A program made the translations under genes and the position numbers. From contig NZ_FXXL01000006.1 in assembly GCF_900184685.1 (NCBI RefSeq), positions 186,001 to 250,000 of the forward strand: a DNA stretch of 64,000 nucleotides. Direction: 5' to 3'. This document shows positions 34,030 through 43,223 of the stretch, in pieces (the first letter of the stretch is position 1; each line of letters opens with the position of its first letter). The stretch is from Butyricimonas sp. Marseille-P3923 (GTDB taxonomy: Bacteria; Bacteroidota; Bacteroidia; Bacteroidales; Marinifilaceae). The notes under the pieces are model-generated. The model was given only the letters and a program-made list of their open reading frames with translations. It did no database searches and was not told the DNA's origin.

Positions 34030-35445
34030 TCAATTAATTTTGAAATTAGGGTCTTTCTTTAATTTGTTTGTCACTTGAGGACGAGATTGAGGATTGGCAT
34101 TTATTCCCTTTAGAATGTTTTCTCCTGCAACACCTCCTTTATTTAAATCATCTTTATATGAAGCAATCCCAAGTATATATTTGGCACATCCTCTAACATT
34201 ATAAATGTACTCATCACGATCACAATATTGGTCAGGTAATTCGTTTAAAGCCTTATTCGCAAAACTAATTGCCGCTTCATATTGTTGATTTTCAAAATAA
34301 CATTTCGCCATAGCTGAATAAACGCCTTTACTTTTTGCTCCTAAATATGTTGCGTTTGAATAATGTTCTATTGCATCATTATACAATTGATGATACTGTA
34401 ATACTCGTCCCATCTCCTCTGAAAATTTTTGTTTTCTATAGCTATCATTGCTTAGTTTTTCATCGCCTGCCGTATACAAAACAAATATAGTTTTTTGATC
34501 ACCTTGCACAAAAAGTAGTTGCTGTCCCATGTCAATATATTTGGGAATTGCAACACCACATTCTTTGCCAAGATCATCCGAGCATATATACAAATGCCAA
34601 GTATCACTATCCTGTCTATTTTTTATGTCAATTTTAGCAAGTGTTTCATTTGTTGCGGGGTTGATAAATACAAATTGGTTATTATTTATCAATACTGCGT
34701 TGTTTTCCATTGTTAAAGAATAGTTCTCATGTTGAATACTGATTCTTCCAATCACATAACATACAATGATATCGCTTTTACCGTGAGATGATGAAGATTC
34801 TTTAGGCTCTGCGGGAAGAAACTCCATCACGTAATTTAATAATTGAGTTGCAATACCCACTGCGTTGTTGGTAGTGTTCTTCGTGGAACCTAAAATACTT
34901 GTTTCTCTTGTACCATTACTGGTAATGCCAGCAGAATTAGTCCATGAACCATCTGGATTTCTTCCAAATCCTTCAGAATCTAATGTTTTTAGTACTAATT
35001 TAAAACCTTCCTCAAATAGCTCCCTCTCTTTGTTAGAATAATTGTTTCTGCGTAACCACGATTCTCTTTCTTGTATAAATAGGTTCTTCAATTTCTCCAC
35101 GCTGTATTTTTTTCCAGCCCATTCAAAAGTTCTCTCCCTGAAATCGTGTTGGTTGTTTACTGTTTGGGTAGGTTCTTGTTGTTGTAAACAGAGTTTTGTA
35201 ATATATCCAATGGTATTATTAACCTTTACTTTATAATATACACTCCCAGTATTGATGTCTAAAACATAAACCGTTTCTCCTTTTTTACATTTTTGAATGA
35301 CATCCATGCTTGTTGGAGAGGGACGAAGGTATGCCATAATTCCATCTTTAATTACGGTTTGATAAATGTAAGCTTGTTGTGCAACTAAAGGATGGTTAAT
35401 GATTATTAATGCAATCATAACCACGGTATTGATAATTCGTTTCAT
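34030..35445 (-). CDS. Secreted SH3b and TPR protein (471 residues)
   Basis: A signal peptide (MKRIINTVVMIALIIINHPL, cleavage near VAQQ) is followed by a bacterial SH3 domain (about 30-92: MAYLRPSPTSMDV, KKGETVYVLD, GYITKLCL), a long unassigned middle and C-terminal TPR-like repeats (YNDAIEHYSNATYLGAKSKG, YEAAISFANKALNEL). SH3b domains often bind peptidoglycan or proteins. It is the first gene of the protease pair and probably its partner in the envelope. Confidence 0.78.
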   Translation of the reverse strand: MKRIINTVVMIALIIINHPLVAQQAYIYQTVIKDGIMAYLRPSPTSMDVIQKCKKGETVYVLDINTGSVYYKVKVNNTIGYITKLCLQQQEPTQTVNNQHDFRERTFEWAGKKYSVEKLKNLFIQERESWLRRNNYSNKERELFEEGFKLVLKTLDSEGFGRNPDGSWTNSAGITSNGTRETSILGSTKNTTNNAVGIATQLLNYVMEFLPAEPKESSSSHGKSDIIVCYVIGRISIQHENYSLTMENNAVLINNNQFVFINPATNETLAKIDIKNRQDSDTWHLYICSDDLGKECGVAIPKYIDMGQQLLFVQGDQKTIFVLYTAGDEKLSNDSYRKQKFSEEMGRVLQYHQLYNDAIEHYSNATYLGAKSKGVYSAMAKCYFENQQYEAAISFANKALNELPDQYCDRDEYIYNVRGCAKYILGIASYKDDLNKGGVAGENILKGINANPQSRPQVTNKLKKDPNFKIN

Positions 35446-35888
35446 AGTAATATGTTTTTAATTTGTAATATATTCCATTACTTTATTGAACTCCCCAATC
35501 CCCGAAGAAATATTAATACAAAAAAGAAGCGTGGGAATTGTCAGTCTATTCACTTTGAGGGTCTGGACTCCCTTTCATACAAATAAACAGCTACCCCACG
35601 CTAAACCAGTATATATAATTGGATTGTATATATGGCAAGCATGAGCGTTTGTACTGTTTATCCCTGTATGATGAAATTGTCCAGATTCCAAAGTGAGGAT
35701 AAAACTAAACGCTTCTATTATCTAACATGTTACCAAACAGGTTTTACCCTGCCCAGTGTCATACAAAGGTAGATAATTTTTAGCATCCTACAAACGCCAC
35801 TACGGGGTAGCCGTGTAACAAATTTATGAATTAATCATCGCCCGCTGCCAGACAACGGGTATTCTATTGTAATTTAGAATCAGATTAA
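35446..35888. promoter_or_regulatory. Gene-free 443-nt region with nested inverted repeats
   Basis: No gene is supported here. AGCGTGGG (35528-35535) pairs with CCCACGCT (35595-35602) around a 59-nt loop. Two TATATA tracts at 35607-35635 form a second small palindrome (CCAGTATATA / TATATATGG). The region would contain the promoter and leader of the SH3b-TPR gene. Confidence 0.45.
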
Positions 35889-36944
35889 TTACTCTATAAA
35901 CCATTTATAGGTGTTATCACCATGCAAAGCTCTATCTATTCCTTCTGTTAATTGCGTGGCGTTTAATGACCTATCGAGGAAATTATCTATGTAACTACTT
36001 TTATTCGCACCTGTCAACATGTTGTAGAATTTCCATAAATTTATTTCATTCTCTCCATGCTCCCTCTTGAAATTGTCATCGTTGTAATACGCTTTAGCCA
36101 CCATGTTAACCTGGCTATCCGTCAACTCCATGCATGGTAAACGCTTCTTCTCTCTGGCAGGTAAACATTGATACAACCTACTTTTACCCAAGAATTGTGC
36201 GAATTGATGTTCCGCGAGGTAAGAACCTGTAAAGCTCTTCATCAACCTTAAATGCTTTTCCGCATCGTACTGTTGGAATAACTTCATCACCCCTCTAAAT
36301 AAATCATGGTAACTCATCGCTCTTAAATCAGTCTGGAAACCATCAGTAAAGGTACACAGGTTACAGCATACCTTGTTCTTGAATCCAATAGCAACACTGA
36401 ACCTCTCTGATGTCTTCTTTGAATAGAGGTTCTCCCTGTTATACGCCCTCACACCTGTAATACATAGATTCACCCTGTTGCCGTTTATAGATTCATGAAT
36501 AGTAGGTATTTCAAAAGCGAACGCCATTCTTTCGTAATAAATAGTCTTGTCACTTTCCAGTAATTCAGATACTGGTTTATGTATCGCTTCTGGAATCCTA
36601 CCTTTTATAACGTGGCTAACCATTATATCAGGTTCATCCATGCTTTCCCCTCTAAACAATTCACTAGCTACCTTATGCACTGTTTCAATAAATGCTGGAT
36701 GGGATATTGTCATCTCGTTATCCTTGCTGAACACTGGCACGATACAATCATTCTTTAAATGTAGCATATCTACTGGTGAAGTGTTAGCCTCTATAAAATG
36801 TTTTCTCCTTTCGTCCTTTCTAGTTGGTTCATTTACCACTTCATAAGGAGTGTAGGTAGGTTCTTCTTGCTTGACGTTATCACTGCCAAATAAAACTGGC
36901 AACAATCCTTCATTCTGGTTTGAAATTAATATTGACGTGTTCAT
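35889..36944 (-). CDS. DUF3871 family protein (351 residues)
   Basis: The sequence fits DUF3871, a family I recall from Bacteroides mobile elements: FIETVHKVASELFRGE, MVSHVIKGRIPEA, FEIPTIHESINGNRVNLCIT, VGFKN-type core (IGFKNKVCCNLC) and a C-terminal LWKFYNMLTGANKSSYIDNF. Length and both ends look complete. The function is unknown; it may interfere with host or plasmid functions. A 251-nt leader with TATATA-centred palindromes precedes it. Confidence 0.78.
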   Translation of the reverse strand: MNTSILISNQNEGLLPVLFGSDNVKQEEPTYTPYEVVNEPTRKDERRKHFIEANTSPVDMLHLKNDCIVPVFSKDNEMTISHPAFIETVHKVASELFRGESMDEPDIMVSHVIKGRIPEAIHKPVSELLESDKTIYYERMAFAFEIPTIHESINGNRVNLCITGVRAYNRENLYSKKTSERFSVAIGFKNKVCCNLCTFTDGFQTDLRAMSYHDLFRGVMKLFQQYDAEKHLRLMKSFTGSYLAEHQFAQFLGKSRLYQCLPAREKKRLPCMELTDSQVNMVAKAYYNDDNFKREHGENEINLWKFYNMLTGANKSSYIDNFLDRSLNATQLTEGIDRALHGDNTYKWFIE

Positions 36945-36960
36945 AATCTAGTCTATTTAC

Positions 36961-37188
36961 TGGTGGTGGAAATATTTGAAACTTCAGTTTATATATACAA
37001 TTCATAAATTCTCCACCAACCTTGATTTATAAAGTTCATTATCACTTCTACTTGATTTATTCATTCTCTAGCGTTATGCCAGTTAAAAAATTAAACTGGA
37101 AATACATTTATAGTTTACGTTCTATTGGTGGTGAGGATTATTGTCCTTAGTGGCTATATATACCAATCCAGACAAAAATTCACCAACC
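36961..37188. repeat. Two TATATA-centred palindromes upstream of the DUF3871 gene
   Basis: The first spans 36961-37021 (TGGTGG ... CTCCACCA) and the second 37125-37188 (TTGGTGGTGA ... TTCACCAACC). Each has TATATA near its centre, and the outer arms are alike between the two. They lie in the gap between the RadC-like gene and DUF3871 gene. This suggests repeated operator sites or hairpins for one regulator. Confidence 0.55.
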
Positions 37189-37195
37189 TAAATTT

Positions 37196-37648
37196 TCATA
37201 TCTTACCGTTAGCTGAATAACTGTAATACCCCTCTTCATAGTAAAGAACGTAATCCAGTAACTCTACATCTATGTATGAAAGTGCAATCTTTACCTGTTG
37301 TACCAGTTCATCATCCTGTTTAGTTGGCTTTATATCACCAGAAGGTTGATTTATACAAACTATCACACTTTTACAATTAGAGAGAGCAGCTAGTTGTACT
37401 ATAAACCTAATATCCGTGATGTTGTAAGATAACGCACCTTCACTCACGGTAGATATTCCTAATACTTGATTCCTACCATTTAACAGGATAACTCTAGTTG
37501 AGATATGGTGCTCTATGGTATCTTTAAATGGAGAAACCAGTAGCTCGTGAACGTCCCTAGCCATTTTGATTTTATACCTTTTAGAAGGTTTAGTGTTATT
37601 CCTGTACACCAGTTCTACTACTGGTACTTTTATCAATTCTTCATTCAT
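37196..37648 (-). CDS. RadC/JAB-domain protein lacking the zinc-binding histidines (150 residues)
   Basis: The RadC JAMM core is clear (VILLNGRNQVLGISTVSEGA, then the C-terminal DELVQQVKIALSYIDVELLD). The usual HNHPSG metal-binding motif reads INQPSG (residues 99-104), so both His are replaced by Ile and Gln. The trailing acidic part (KQDDEL) is kept. RadC-like genes are common on Bacteroides mobile elements; this one is expected to be inactive as a metalloprotease and may only bind. Confidence 0.82.
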   Translation of the reverse strand: MNEELIKVPVVELVYRNNTKPSKRYKIKMARDVHELLVSPFKDTIEHHISTRVILLNGRNQVLGISTVSEGALSYNITDIRFIVQLAALSNCKSVIVCINQPSGDIKPTKQDDELVQQVKIALSYIDVELLDYVLYYEEGYYSYSANGKI

Positions 37649-37902
37649 GACATTGTTTTAGTTGATTTTTAATTTGAATACATTAATGGTAATGAAATTG
37701 AGAGAGTTGTAAACTTGTCAGGTTTGGCAATGGAGAGGAAAGATTCTTGTTTATACTGCCTGTTTAGAAAGGTGATACTTCCTTCACTTTGGTATAACAA
37801 TATCTTTCCCCTTCCCACTGCGCTCGCTGTCCCTGTTCCTTCTCCACTAAAGGGTTATTTTAGTAGAATAATGCTTTTACAAAAAAAAGTAGAGATTACT
37901 CT

Positions 37903-38373
37903 CTACTCTTCATCAAACAGTATGGCGAATTTCCATACAGTTAGCGTGTACTCGTTCCCGTTGTAACTGGCAGGCGTTTCCATGCTACCACAGCAAATAA
38001 TAGTTTGCCCGTCTAGGATAGAAAACAAATCCTCGTAACTGGTATTCACTGCCAAGGGGTAAATGTATTGTAGCCTGTCTTTATACTGTTCCTCTATAAC
38101 TGGATCACACGGGACATCATCGGGTGTTATCCCCGTTTGCTTGGAACCTTTCACCATGTTACGGATTCTAATATCTATCCTTTCATCCCCTTTCATGCAG
38201 GAGAGGGAAATACTTGTTGGGTCTTCACCCTTGAATCCAATAACTTTTAGAATATCTCCCACTTTTGGAGGTGCTGGTAACGTGACCAGCTTGCCCGCCA
38301 GTTTGGATTTACTAATGTCTGAAAAACATTTGGGCAGGATAACCTTGTTCACTTCAAAATCTTTTTTTAACAT
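37903..38373 (-). CDS. Hypothetical protein (156 residues)
   Basis: The soluble protein has a Pro-rich beta segment (LVTLPAPPKVGDILKVIGF) and a C-terminal part LTVWKFAILFDEE. No motif is recognised. It is divergent from the KAP NTPase gene. The gap 37649-37902 between it and the RadC-like gene holds no gene that I can support. Confidence 0.6.
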   Translation of the reverse strand: MLKKDFEVNKVILPKCFSDISKSKLAGKLVTLPAPPKVGDILKVIGFKGEDPTSISLSCMKGDERIDIRIRNMVKGSKQTGITPDDVPCDPVIEEQYKDRLQYIYPLAVNTSYEDLFSILDGQTIICCGSMETPASYNGNEYTLTVWKFAILFDEE

Positions 38374-38649
38374 GATAGTTTGTTTTTAATTAATTGATTT
38401 TTTCCAGAGATGGGTGGGGGATGTAAATGGTACACTACCCTAGCGTGGAATACTCTTTATATATAATGCTAACCTGAAATCGAAAGGGAGGGGGTGTTTT
38501 ATCAGAGGGTAGATATATATGTTTATGATATAAGGCTTCACTCAATATAGATGGGGAAATATTGCCATAGAATAATTACGAGAAACAATAAGTATTCATT
38601 AAATTTGTACAATAAACAGCTATAAACACCACAATTCAATATTATTGAT

Positions 38650-40044
38650 ATGAAACATGAAGATATTGTTATAGATAAAAAAAATCCTTTCGCAAATTGT
38701 AAATTGGGCAGAGAGCCTTATGCAAATATTTTGTCATCAATAGTTGATAGCTATGCAAAGGGATTTGTGCTTGCAATTAATGGAGAATGGGGAGTTGGAA
38801 AAACAACCTTCGTAAAAATGTGGATGCAGAAGCTAAAAAATGAAGGACATAAAACCATATACTTCAACGCTTGGGAGAATGACTTTGTTTTAGAACCTAT
38901 GGTTGGTATTTTAGGAGAGTTGAAATCATTAATAACCTCTGATCCAGAGAAGCGTTTTGATTCTATTTTAAAAGGATTCGCAAAGTTCTCCAATAAAATA
39001 ATTCCAGCTTCATTAAAATTTGTTGCAAAAAGTATTGGTTTAGGGGGTATTGCTGATGTGATAGAAAAAGGAGGAGAAGCAATGGCAGCATTTTTTGAAA
39101 ATGAAATAAGCAATTATGACCAAAAAAAGGAAAGTCTCCAATCATTAAGAAATGATCTTTGTAATCTTGTTGCACAAAACAATGGAGGTAAACCTGTTGT
39201 TTTTATTATTGATGAGCTAGATAGATGCAGACCAGATTACGCTGTGGAAGTTCTGGAAAAGGTTAAGCATTTCTTTTCAGTACAAGGAATAATTTTCGTG
39301 TTATCAATAGATAAAAAGCAACTCGGCAACTCTATTAGAGGATTCTATGGTAGTGAAAATATTAATGCAGATGAATATTTAAGAAGATTTATTGATATTG
39401 AATATAGTTTGCCAGAGCCATCTATTAAAGATTTTTGCGAGTACTTGTATGATTATTTTACCCTTAATGAGTTTTTTGAAAATGAGTGGAGGTGTACCTA
39501 TGATACTTTTAAAGATGATAGCCTGTTGTTTAAAAAGATTTCGGTTATATTATCAACAGAAAAACATCTTACTTTAAGAAAAATTGAAAAGTTATTTGCG
39601 TACACTCGTTTGGTGCTAAAAACATTTCGTATAGAAGGATGTGTTCTTCCTGAAGTTGTGTTCATGTTGATTTATTTAAAATACTATGAGAACGACTTAT
39701 ATAATGCTATCAAAAGAAATAAGTTAAATATTCATGATATTGTAAATCAGATCAATTCTATTTTTACTATTTCATTGAAAGATAAAGAACAATATGAGTA
39801 TCGAACTCTTATTTTTGCTATGGCGAAATTGATTTACTGTTACAATAATTCTTATAGAGGTACAGGATATTATCAATCATTATTCTCTAGAGAAAACGAA
39901 GAATTATCTTTTGATACAGGTGAGATTGACAAAAATTTTCTTTATTTGGCATTAGAGCATTGTGACCAAAAATATACTAGATTTGAATTATCTACAAAAT
40001 CATTAATACAGAAAATAGATTTATTAGAATCATTGAAACAATAG
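38650..40044 (+). CDS. KAP-family P-loop NTPase (464 residues)
   Basis: Walker A GEWGVGKTTF (45-54), an early FNAWEND segment and Walker B VVFIIDELDRCRPDYAVEVL define the KAP family. The usual membrane insert between the two motifs is replaced by a mildly hydrophobic stretch (about 115-150, IIPASLKFVAKSIGLGGIAD), so membrane contact is possible. KAP NTPases occur in phage exclusion (F-plasmid PifA) and other defence loci. The gene stands alone on the plus strand among minus-strand genes; its 276-nt upstream gap has no other gene. Confidence 0.88.
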   Translation: MKHEDIVIDKKNPFANCKLGREPYANILSSIVDSYAKGFVLAINGEWGVGKTTFVKMWMQKLKNEGHKTIYFNAWENDFVLEPMVGILGELKSLITSDPEKRFDSILKGFAKFSNKIIPASLKFVAKSIGLGGIADVIEKGGEAMAAFFENEISNYDQKKESLQSLRNDLCNLVAQNNGGKPVVFIIDELDRCRPDYAVEVLEKVKHFFSVQGIIFVLSIDKKQLGNSIRGFYGSENINADEYLRRFIDIEYSLPEPSIKDFCEYLYDYFTLNEFFENEWRCTYDTFKDDSLLFKKISVILSTEKHLTLRKIEKLFAYTRLVLKTFRIEGCVLPEVVFMLIYLKYYENDLYNAIKRNKLNIHDIVNQINSIFTISLKDKEQYEYRTLIFAMAKLIYCYNNSYRGTGYYQSLFSRENEELSFDTGEIDKNFLYLALEHCDQKYTRFELSTKSLIQKIDLLESLKQ

Positions 40045-40061
40045 ATAATCCATATCTATAA

Positions 40062-40997
40062 TTAAAGGTATAATATAGTCTTCTTTACTTCTTTTGGACT
40101 AGAAGCCCTCTCTTTATAACATTTAGTATTTATCAATGAAGTAAGGAAATATTGTAAACTATGTATTTGAGGTGGCAGGTTGGGACACAATTTAGGCAGG
40201 TTACATTTCAATGAATAATAATTATAATGCTTCTTGGCGTTTCTATCTCCATTTCTAACTGCCGTTTCCAGTTCCTCTTCTGGTTGATCGTACCTGTGAA
40301 TACATAGCACTTCCATTAGCTTGAAATCGTATGGAGGGGGGATAACATTCTTCTCTATACAATAGTTATATATAATATCGTATTTCTCTCTGGCTAACTT
40401 GTTAAAAGTTCTCAATCCAAAATTACTTTTAGCATGTGGGGTATCCAGTATGATGTTGTTATCCGTGATAAGGAAGAAATTATTAACTTCCACCAGTTTA
40501 TGATGCTTTACTGCCAAATCTATATATTTCTTTACGGTTTTGGGAGATAAGTTTAATTGCCTAGATATTTCTGTCTTGTTATAGCAAGTGATATTGGTAT
40601 TATTGATACATAAACATTTAAGTAGTACTAGGAAGGCTTTCAATTCATCAGGAATATCTTCCAGTAATAAATCTTTCTTGAACCTGACCCAGTTACTCTT
40701 TGGAATGTCTACATGATATGTAACAGGTGTGGTTAACTGTCCTTCATTGTTCCTGTAATTATACTCTTTACGCAGGAAGCCTAAATCTTCAAATTTGGCG
40801 GTGTACTTGGAAATGGTATCCACGTCCTTTATTCCTGTAACTTCACGAAGTGTTTCCCTCAGTACATGGGATTCACCTGTTTCGTAATCTGATTTAAAAA
40901 GTAACCATGTAAATGTATAAGTTTCATCTAGGTTCAGTTTACCTGCAATATCTCTCGTTATGATTCTATAATCCTTCTTTTCTTCTTCATTTGCCAT
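40062..40997 (-). CDS. Winged-helix protein, possible replication initiator (311 residues)
   Basis: Two winged-helix-like segments are visible: residues about 5-90 (LRETLREVTGIKDVDTISKY) and about 120-175 (NKTEISRQLNLSPKTVKKYI). Such double winged-helix proteins include plasmid Rep proteins. Upstream, 40998-41266 holds two 15-bp near-identical direct repeats. Rep function is an inference; a transcription factor is the alternative. Confidence 0.55.
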   Translation of the reverse strand: MANEEEKKDYRIITRDIAGKLNLDETYTFTWLLFKSDYETGESHVLRETLREVTGIKDVDTISKYTAKFEDLGFLRKEYNYRNNEGQLTTPVTYHVDIPKSNWVRFKKDLLLEDIPDELKAFLVLLKCLCINNTNITCYNKTEISRQLNLSPKTVKKYIDLAVKHHKLVEVNNFFLITDNNIILDTPHAKSNFGLRTFNKLAREKYDIIYNYCIEKNVIPPPYDFKLMEVLCIHRYDQPEEELETAVRNGDRNAKKHYNYYSLKCNLPKLCPNLPPQIHSLQYFLTSLINTKCYKERASSPKEVKKTILYL

Positions 40998-41128
40998 TAT
41001 TAATTCCAGTTTGAAACAACCATCTAAAAATGATCTATGGACTTTCTGGTTCTGCTTTTATCTCGTGGGATAGGCTGGCAAGCCTGTAACACCAGTACTA
41101 GTTATTAGTTAAATAGTTAATAGTATGT

Positions 41129-41167
41129 ACCCTGTCAATTCCCCAAAAGCATACCCCGTCAAATCCC
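41129..41167. repeat. Iteron-like direct repeats upstream of the winged-helix gene
   Basis: ACCCTGTCAATTCCC (41129-41143) and ACCCCGTCAAATCCC (41153-41167) match at 13 of 15 positions with starts 24 bp apart. They could be binding sites for the adjacent winged-helix protein. The rest of 40998-41266 is AT-rich and shows no gene. Confidence 0.4.
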
Positions 41168-41266
41168 TAATTTTTAAATATTAATCTTTATGCGTGGATA
41201 ATCTCTTTATTTCAGGTTGGAATCTCTGGTTACATGAAATACAGTTATATCATGTAGCTTTATAGA

Positions 41267-41458
41267 TTAATCTTTACAGGGTGGTAGTATCTGGATTCTG
41301 GTATTCTCATCTGGAATGTAATATATCTTTCTCACTTTATCTACCTGTTTTTTAATCTTTTTCAGCCCTTTAGACTTTATCCAGAAACCTATGGATACCT
41401 TATTGTCAGGGATACCAGATTGTATGGCTAATCGCCTTAATCGCTCGTAAGTGTACAT
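41267..41458 (-). CDS. Small basic DNA-binding-like protein (63 residues)
   Basis: MYTYERLRRLAIQSGIPDNK has the look of a short helix-turn-helix, followed by the basic KSKGLKKIKKQVDKVRKIYY. Size and charge suit an excisionase or small regulator. It lies upstream of the winged-helix gene on the same strand. Weak call. Confidence 0.5.
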   Translation of the reverse strand: MYTYERLRRLAIQSGIPDNKVSIGFWIKSKGLKKIKKQVDKVRKIYYIPDENTRIQILPPCKD

Positions 41459-41523
41459 GATTTGATAATTTGATTGGTTAGTACGGTGTATCTAGTTTAG
41501 TGCCACTTGAAGACCAAAAATTA

Positions 41524-41552
41524 CTCCTTACAGGTGGACTTGCAAGGAGTAA
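41524..41552. repeat. Hairpin in the gene-free stretch 41459-41755
   Basis: ACTCCTT and AAGGAGT pair around a short loop upstream of the small basic protein. There is no T-run, so a leader hairpin or operator is more likely than a terminator. Nothing else is seen in the 297-nt gap. Confidence 0.4.
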
Positions 41553-41755
41553 CAGGAATCCTTTATATAGTTATTTCAAATGGTATGCTTTGATTATTAA
41601 GATGGTACAAAGATATTTAACATCTGGGATACCGACAAATAGAGTATAGGTATTCTTAAAATATAAAGTAAATAACTATTTAAAGAAAAAATATTTCCCT
41701 CTCACCTTGTTTGCCTGTCAATTTAATATATTAGTAACTTCGATTCTTATTTTAT

Positions 41756-42421
41756 TTAGTAATTCAAATCAATACCCGTTTTATCTTTTACGAATTCGAT
41801 ATATTCTGTCAAGGTTTTTTCCGCATACACTTGGGAGAAAAAATCTAGTACATTATATTTTTTAGCAAGGAATATAATACCAGAATCTTTTTTAATTAAT
41901 TCCTCTTTTGAATTACTCAACATTTCTTCTGTTTGATTTTTTATAAATTCTGAATTATCCCAGATGTTCCTATTTTCTTCTTTAGGCTTTATTTGTAACA
42001 TAAAAATTAGAATAGTTGAAGCTTCCTCTGAAGTAATATAAGAATTAATATTACAAAAATGTTTATCAGAAGATTGAGCTTCAAAATATCCAGTATCGCT
42101 AACTTCAACTATTGATAAATCATATGCCCAAGATTGATTCTCTTGGAAACACTCCTTGTAACCTAAATAAAATTCAAAAATATAGCAATATAAAAAATCC
42201 CATGCCCAAATATTATCCACTTTAAGAGTTCCATAGCTACCACGAACCGAATGGATTGTATCAAAAAAAAGTCTATTGCCTGTTAAGGAGGAGAATTTTA
42301 GTTTGTCTTGCACGAAATGCATGATATCCACAATTCGATGTTGATACTCGTATAATAAACGATGAGCCTTACGTACATCAACTAAAGCCTTTTCCATATC
42401 AGCTTGATTTATTTTTTCCAT
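41756..42421 (-). CDS. Hypothetical partner of the PD-(D/E)XK protein (221 residues)
   Basis: The soluble, mostly helical protein (MEKINQADMEKALVDVRKAH, WAWDFLYCYIFEFYLGYKEC) has no recognised motif. It overlaps the upstream nuclease-like gene by 13 nt, so the two are made together. It could be a toxin, antitoxin or regulator in a two-gene module. Confidence 0.62.
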   Translation of the reverse strand: MEKINQADMEKALVDVRKAHRLLYEYQHRIVDIMHFVQDKLKFSSLTGNRLFFDTIHSVRGSYGTLKVDNIWAWDFLYCYIFEFYLGYKECFQENQSWAYDLSIVEVSDTGYFEAQSSDKHFCNINSYITSEEASTILIFMLQIKPKEENRNIWDNSEFIKNQTEEMLSNSKEELIKKDSGIIFLAKKYNVLDFFSQVYAEKTLTEYIEFVKDKTGIDLNY

Positions 42422-43086
42422 ATTGAAGAATTAAATATTGATATCGAAGATTGATTTATAGATAGATTGTTCTTGTTCAATGTTTCCAACCAAATGATAT
42501 TATGTACTCCAAACATGTTTAAGCCCCAAATGATATTTTCAAGTATTCTGGCATGAGTTCGATCCTGTGTTTCATGATATTCTTGATCTAACGTGAAGAG
42601 TAAAGAATGCCAAGTACATTTGTAAACGCTATAATTTATTGATTGATTATTAAATAATATTGTTCGATCTTTCGGATCAAGATTTGTACAACCTCCTAAA
42701 GCAATAAGAATGATAGGTTTTGAATACCCATGTTCTACACAGAAAGAACATACTTCCTTGTCCCACTGTTCCTCGTACTGCCCACAATAATCACTCATTT
42801 TTGCTTCAATTATCATATCTAATTGATCAAATTGAAAGACTACATCTGGTTCCACGTATCTACTGTTAGTAATACTTTCATCATCAGCACTATATTTAGA
42901 CCAAAACGAATATGAACATAATTCTCCAACATTTTGAGGTGTTTTTATCGCACACGCACGTTTAAGAATCTTGTAAATTGTAAAAGAAGGAAGGTAGATC
43001 AAATTTCCTAAAACTGTCGATGTTTTTAAATCTTCCTTCCATATATTTACATCAGGAAATTTATTATTAAGTAAAGATTGCAACAT
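42409..43086 (-). CDS. PD-(D/E)XK nuclease-like protein (225 residues)
   Basis: EPDVVFQFDQLDMIIEAK (79-96) gives the Asp and Glu-X-Lys of a PD-(D/E)XK active site (Asp81, Glu94, Lys96), with a following Gln-rich helix (YCGQYEEQWDKEVCSF). It resembles anti-phage or restriction-like nucleases that act on DNA. It heads a two-gene unit with 41756-42421. A role in defence is inferred. Confidence 0.7.
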   Translation of the reverse strand: MLQSLLNNKFPDVNIWKEDLKTSTVLGNLIYLPSFTIYKILKRACAIKTPQNVGELCSYSFWSKYSADDESITNSRYVEPDVVFQFDQLDMIIEAKMSDYCGQYEEQWDKEVCSFCVEHGYSKPIILIALGGCTNLDPKDRTILFNNQSINYSVYKCTWHSLLFTLDQEYHETQDRTHARILENIIWGLNMFGVHNIIWLETLNKNNLSINQSSISIFNSSIWKK

Positions 43087-43223
43087 AGATTAAATATTTA
43101 TCAATCATAAGCCAAATATAATCATTTTGTAACACAAAAAAGTCATTGATTAATGGTGATATTTTCAGGAGAATCTTTTTTACTGTGATAAAAATATATT
43201 TTACTTTTAACCAACTAAAAAGA

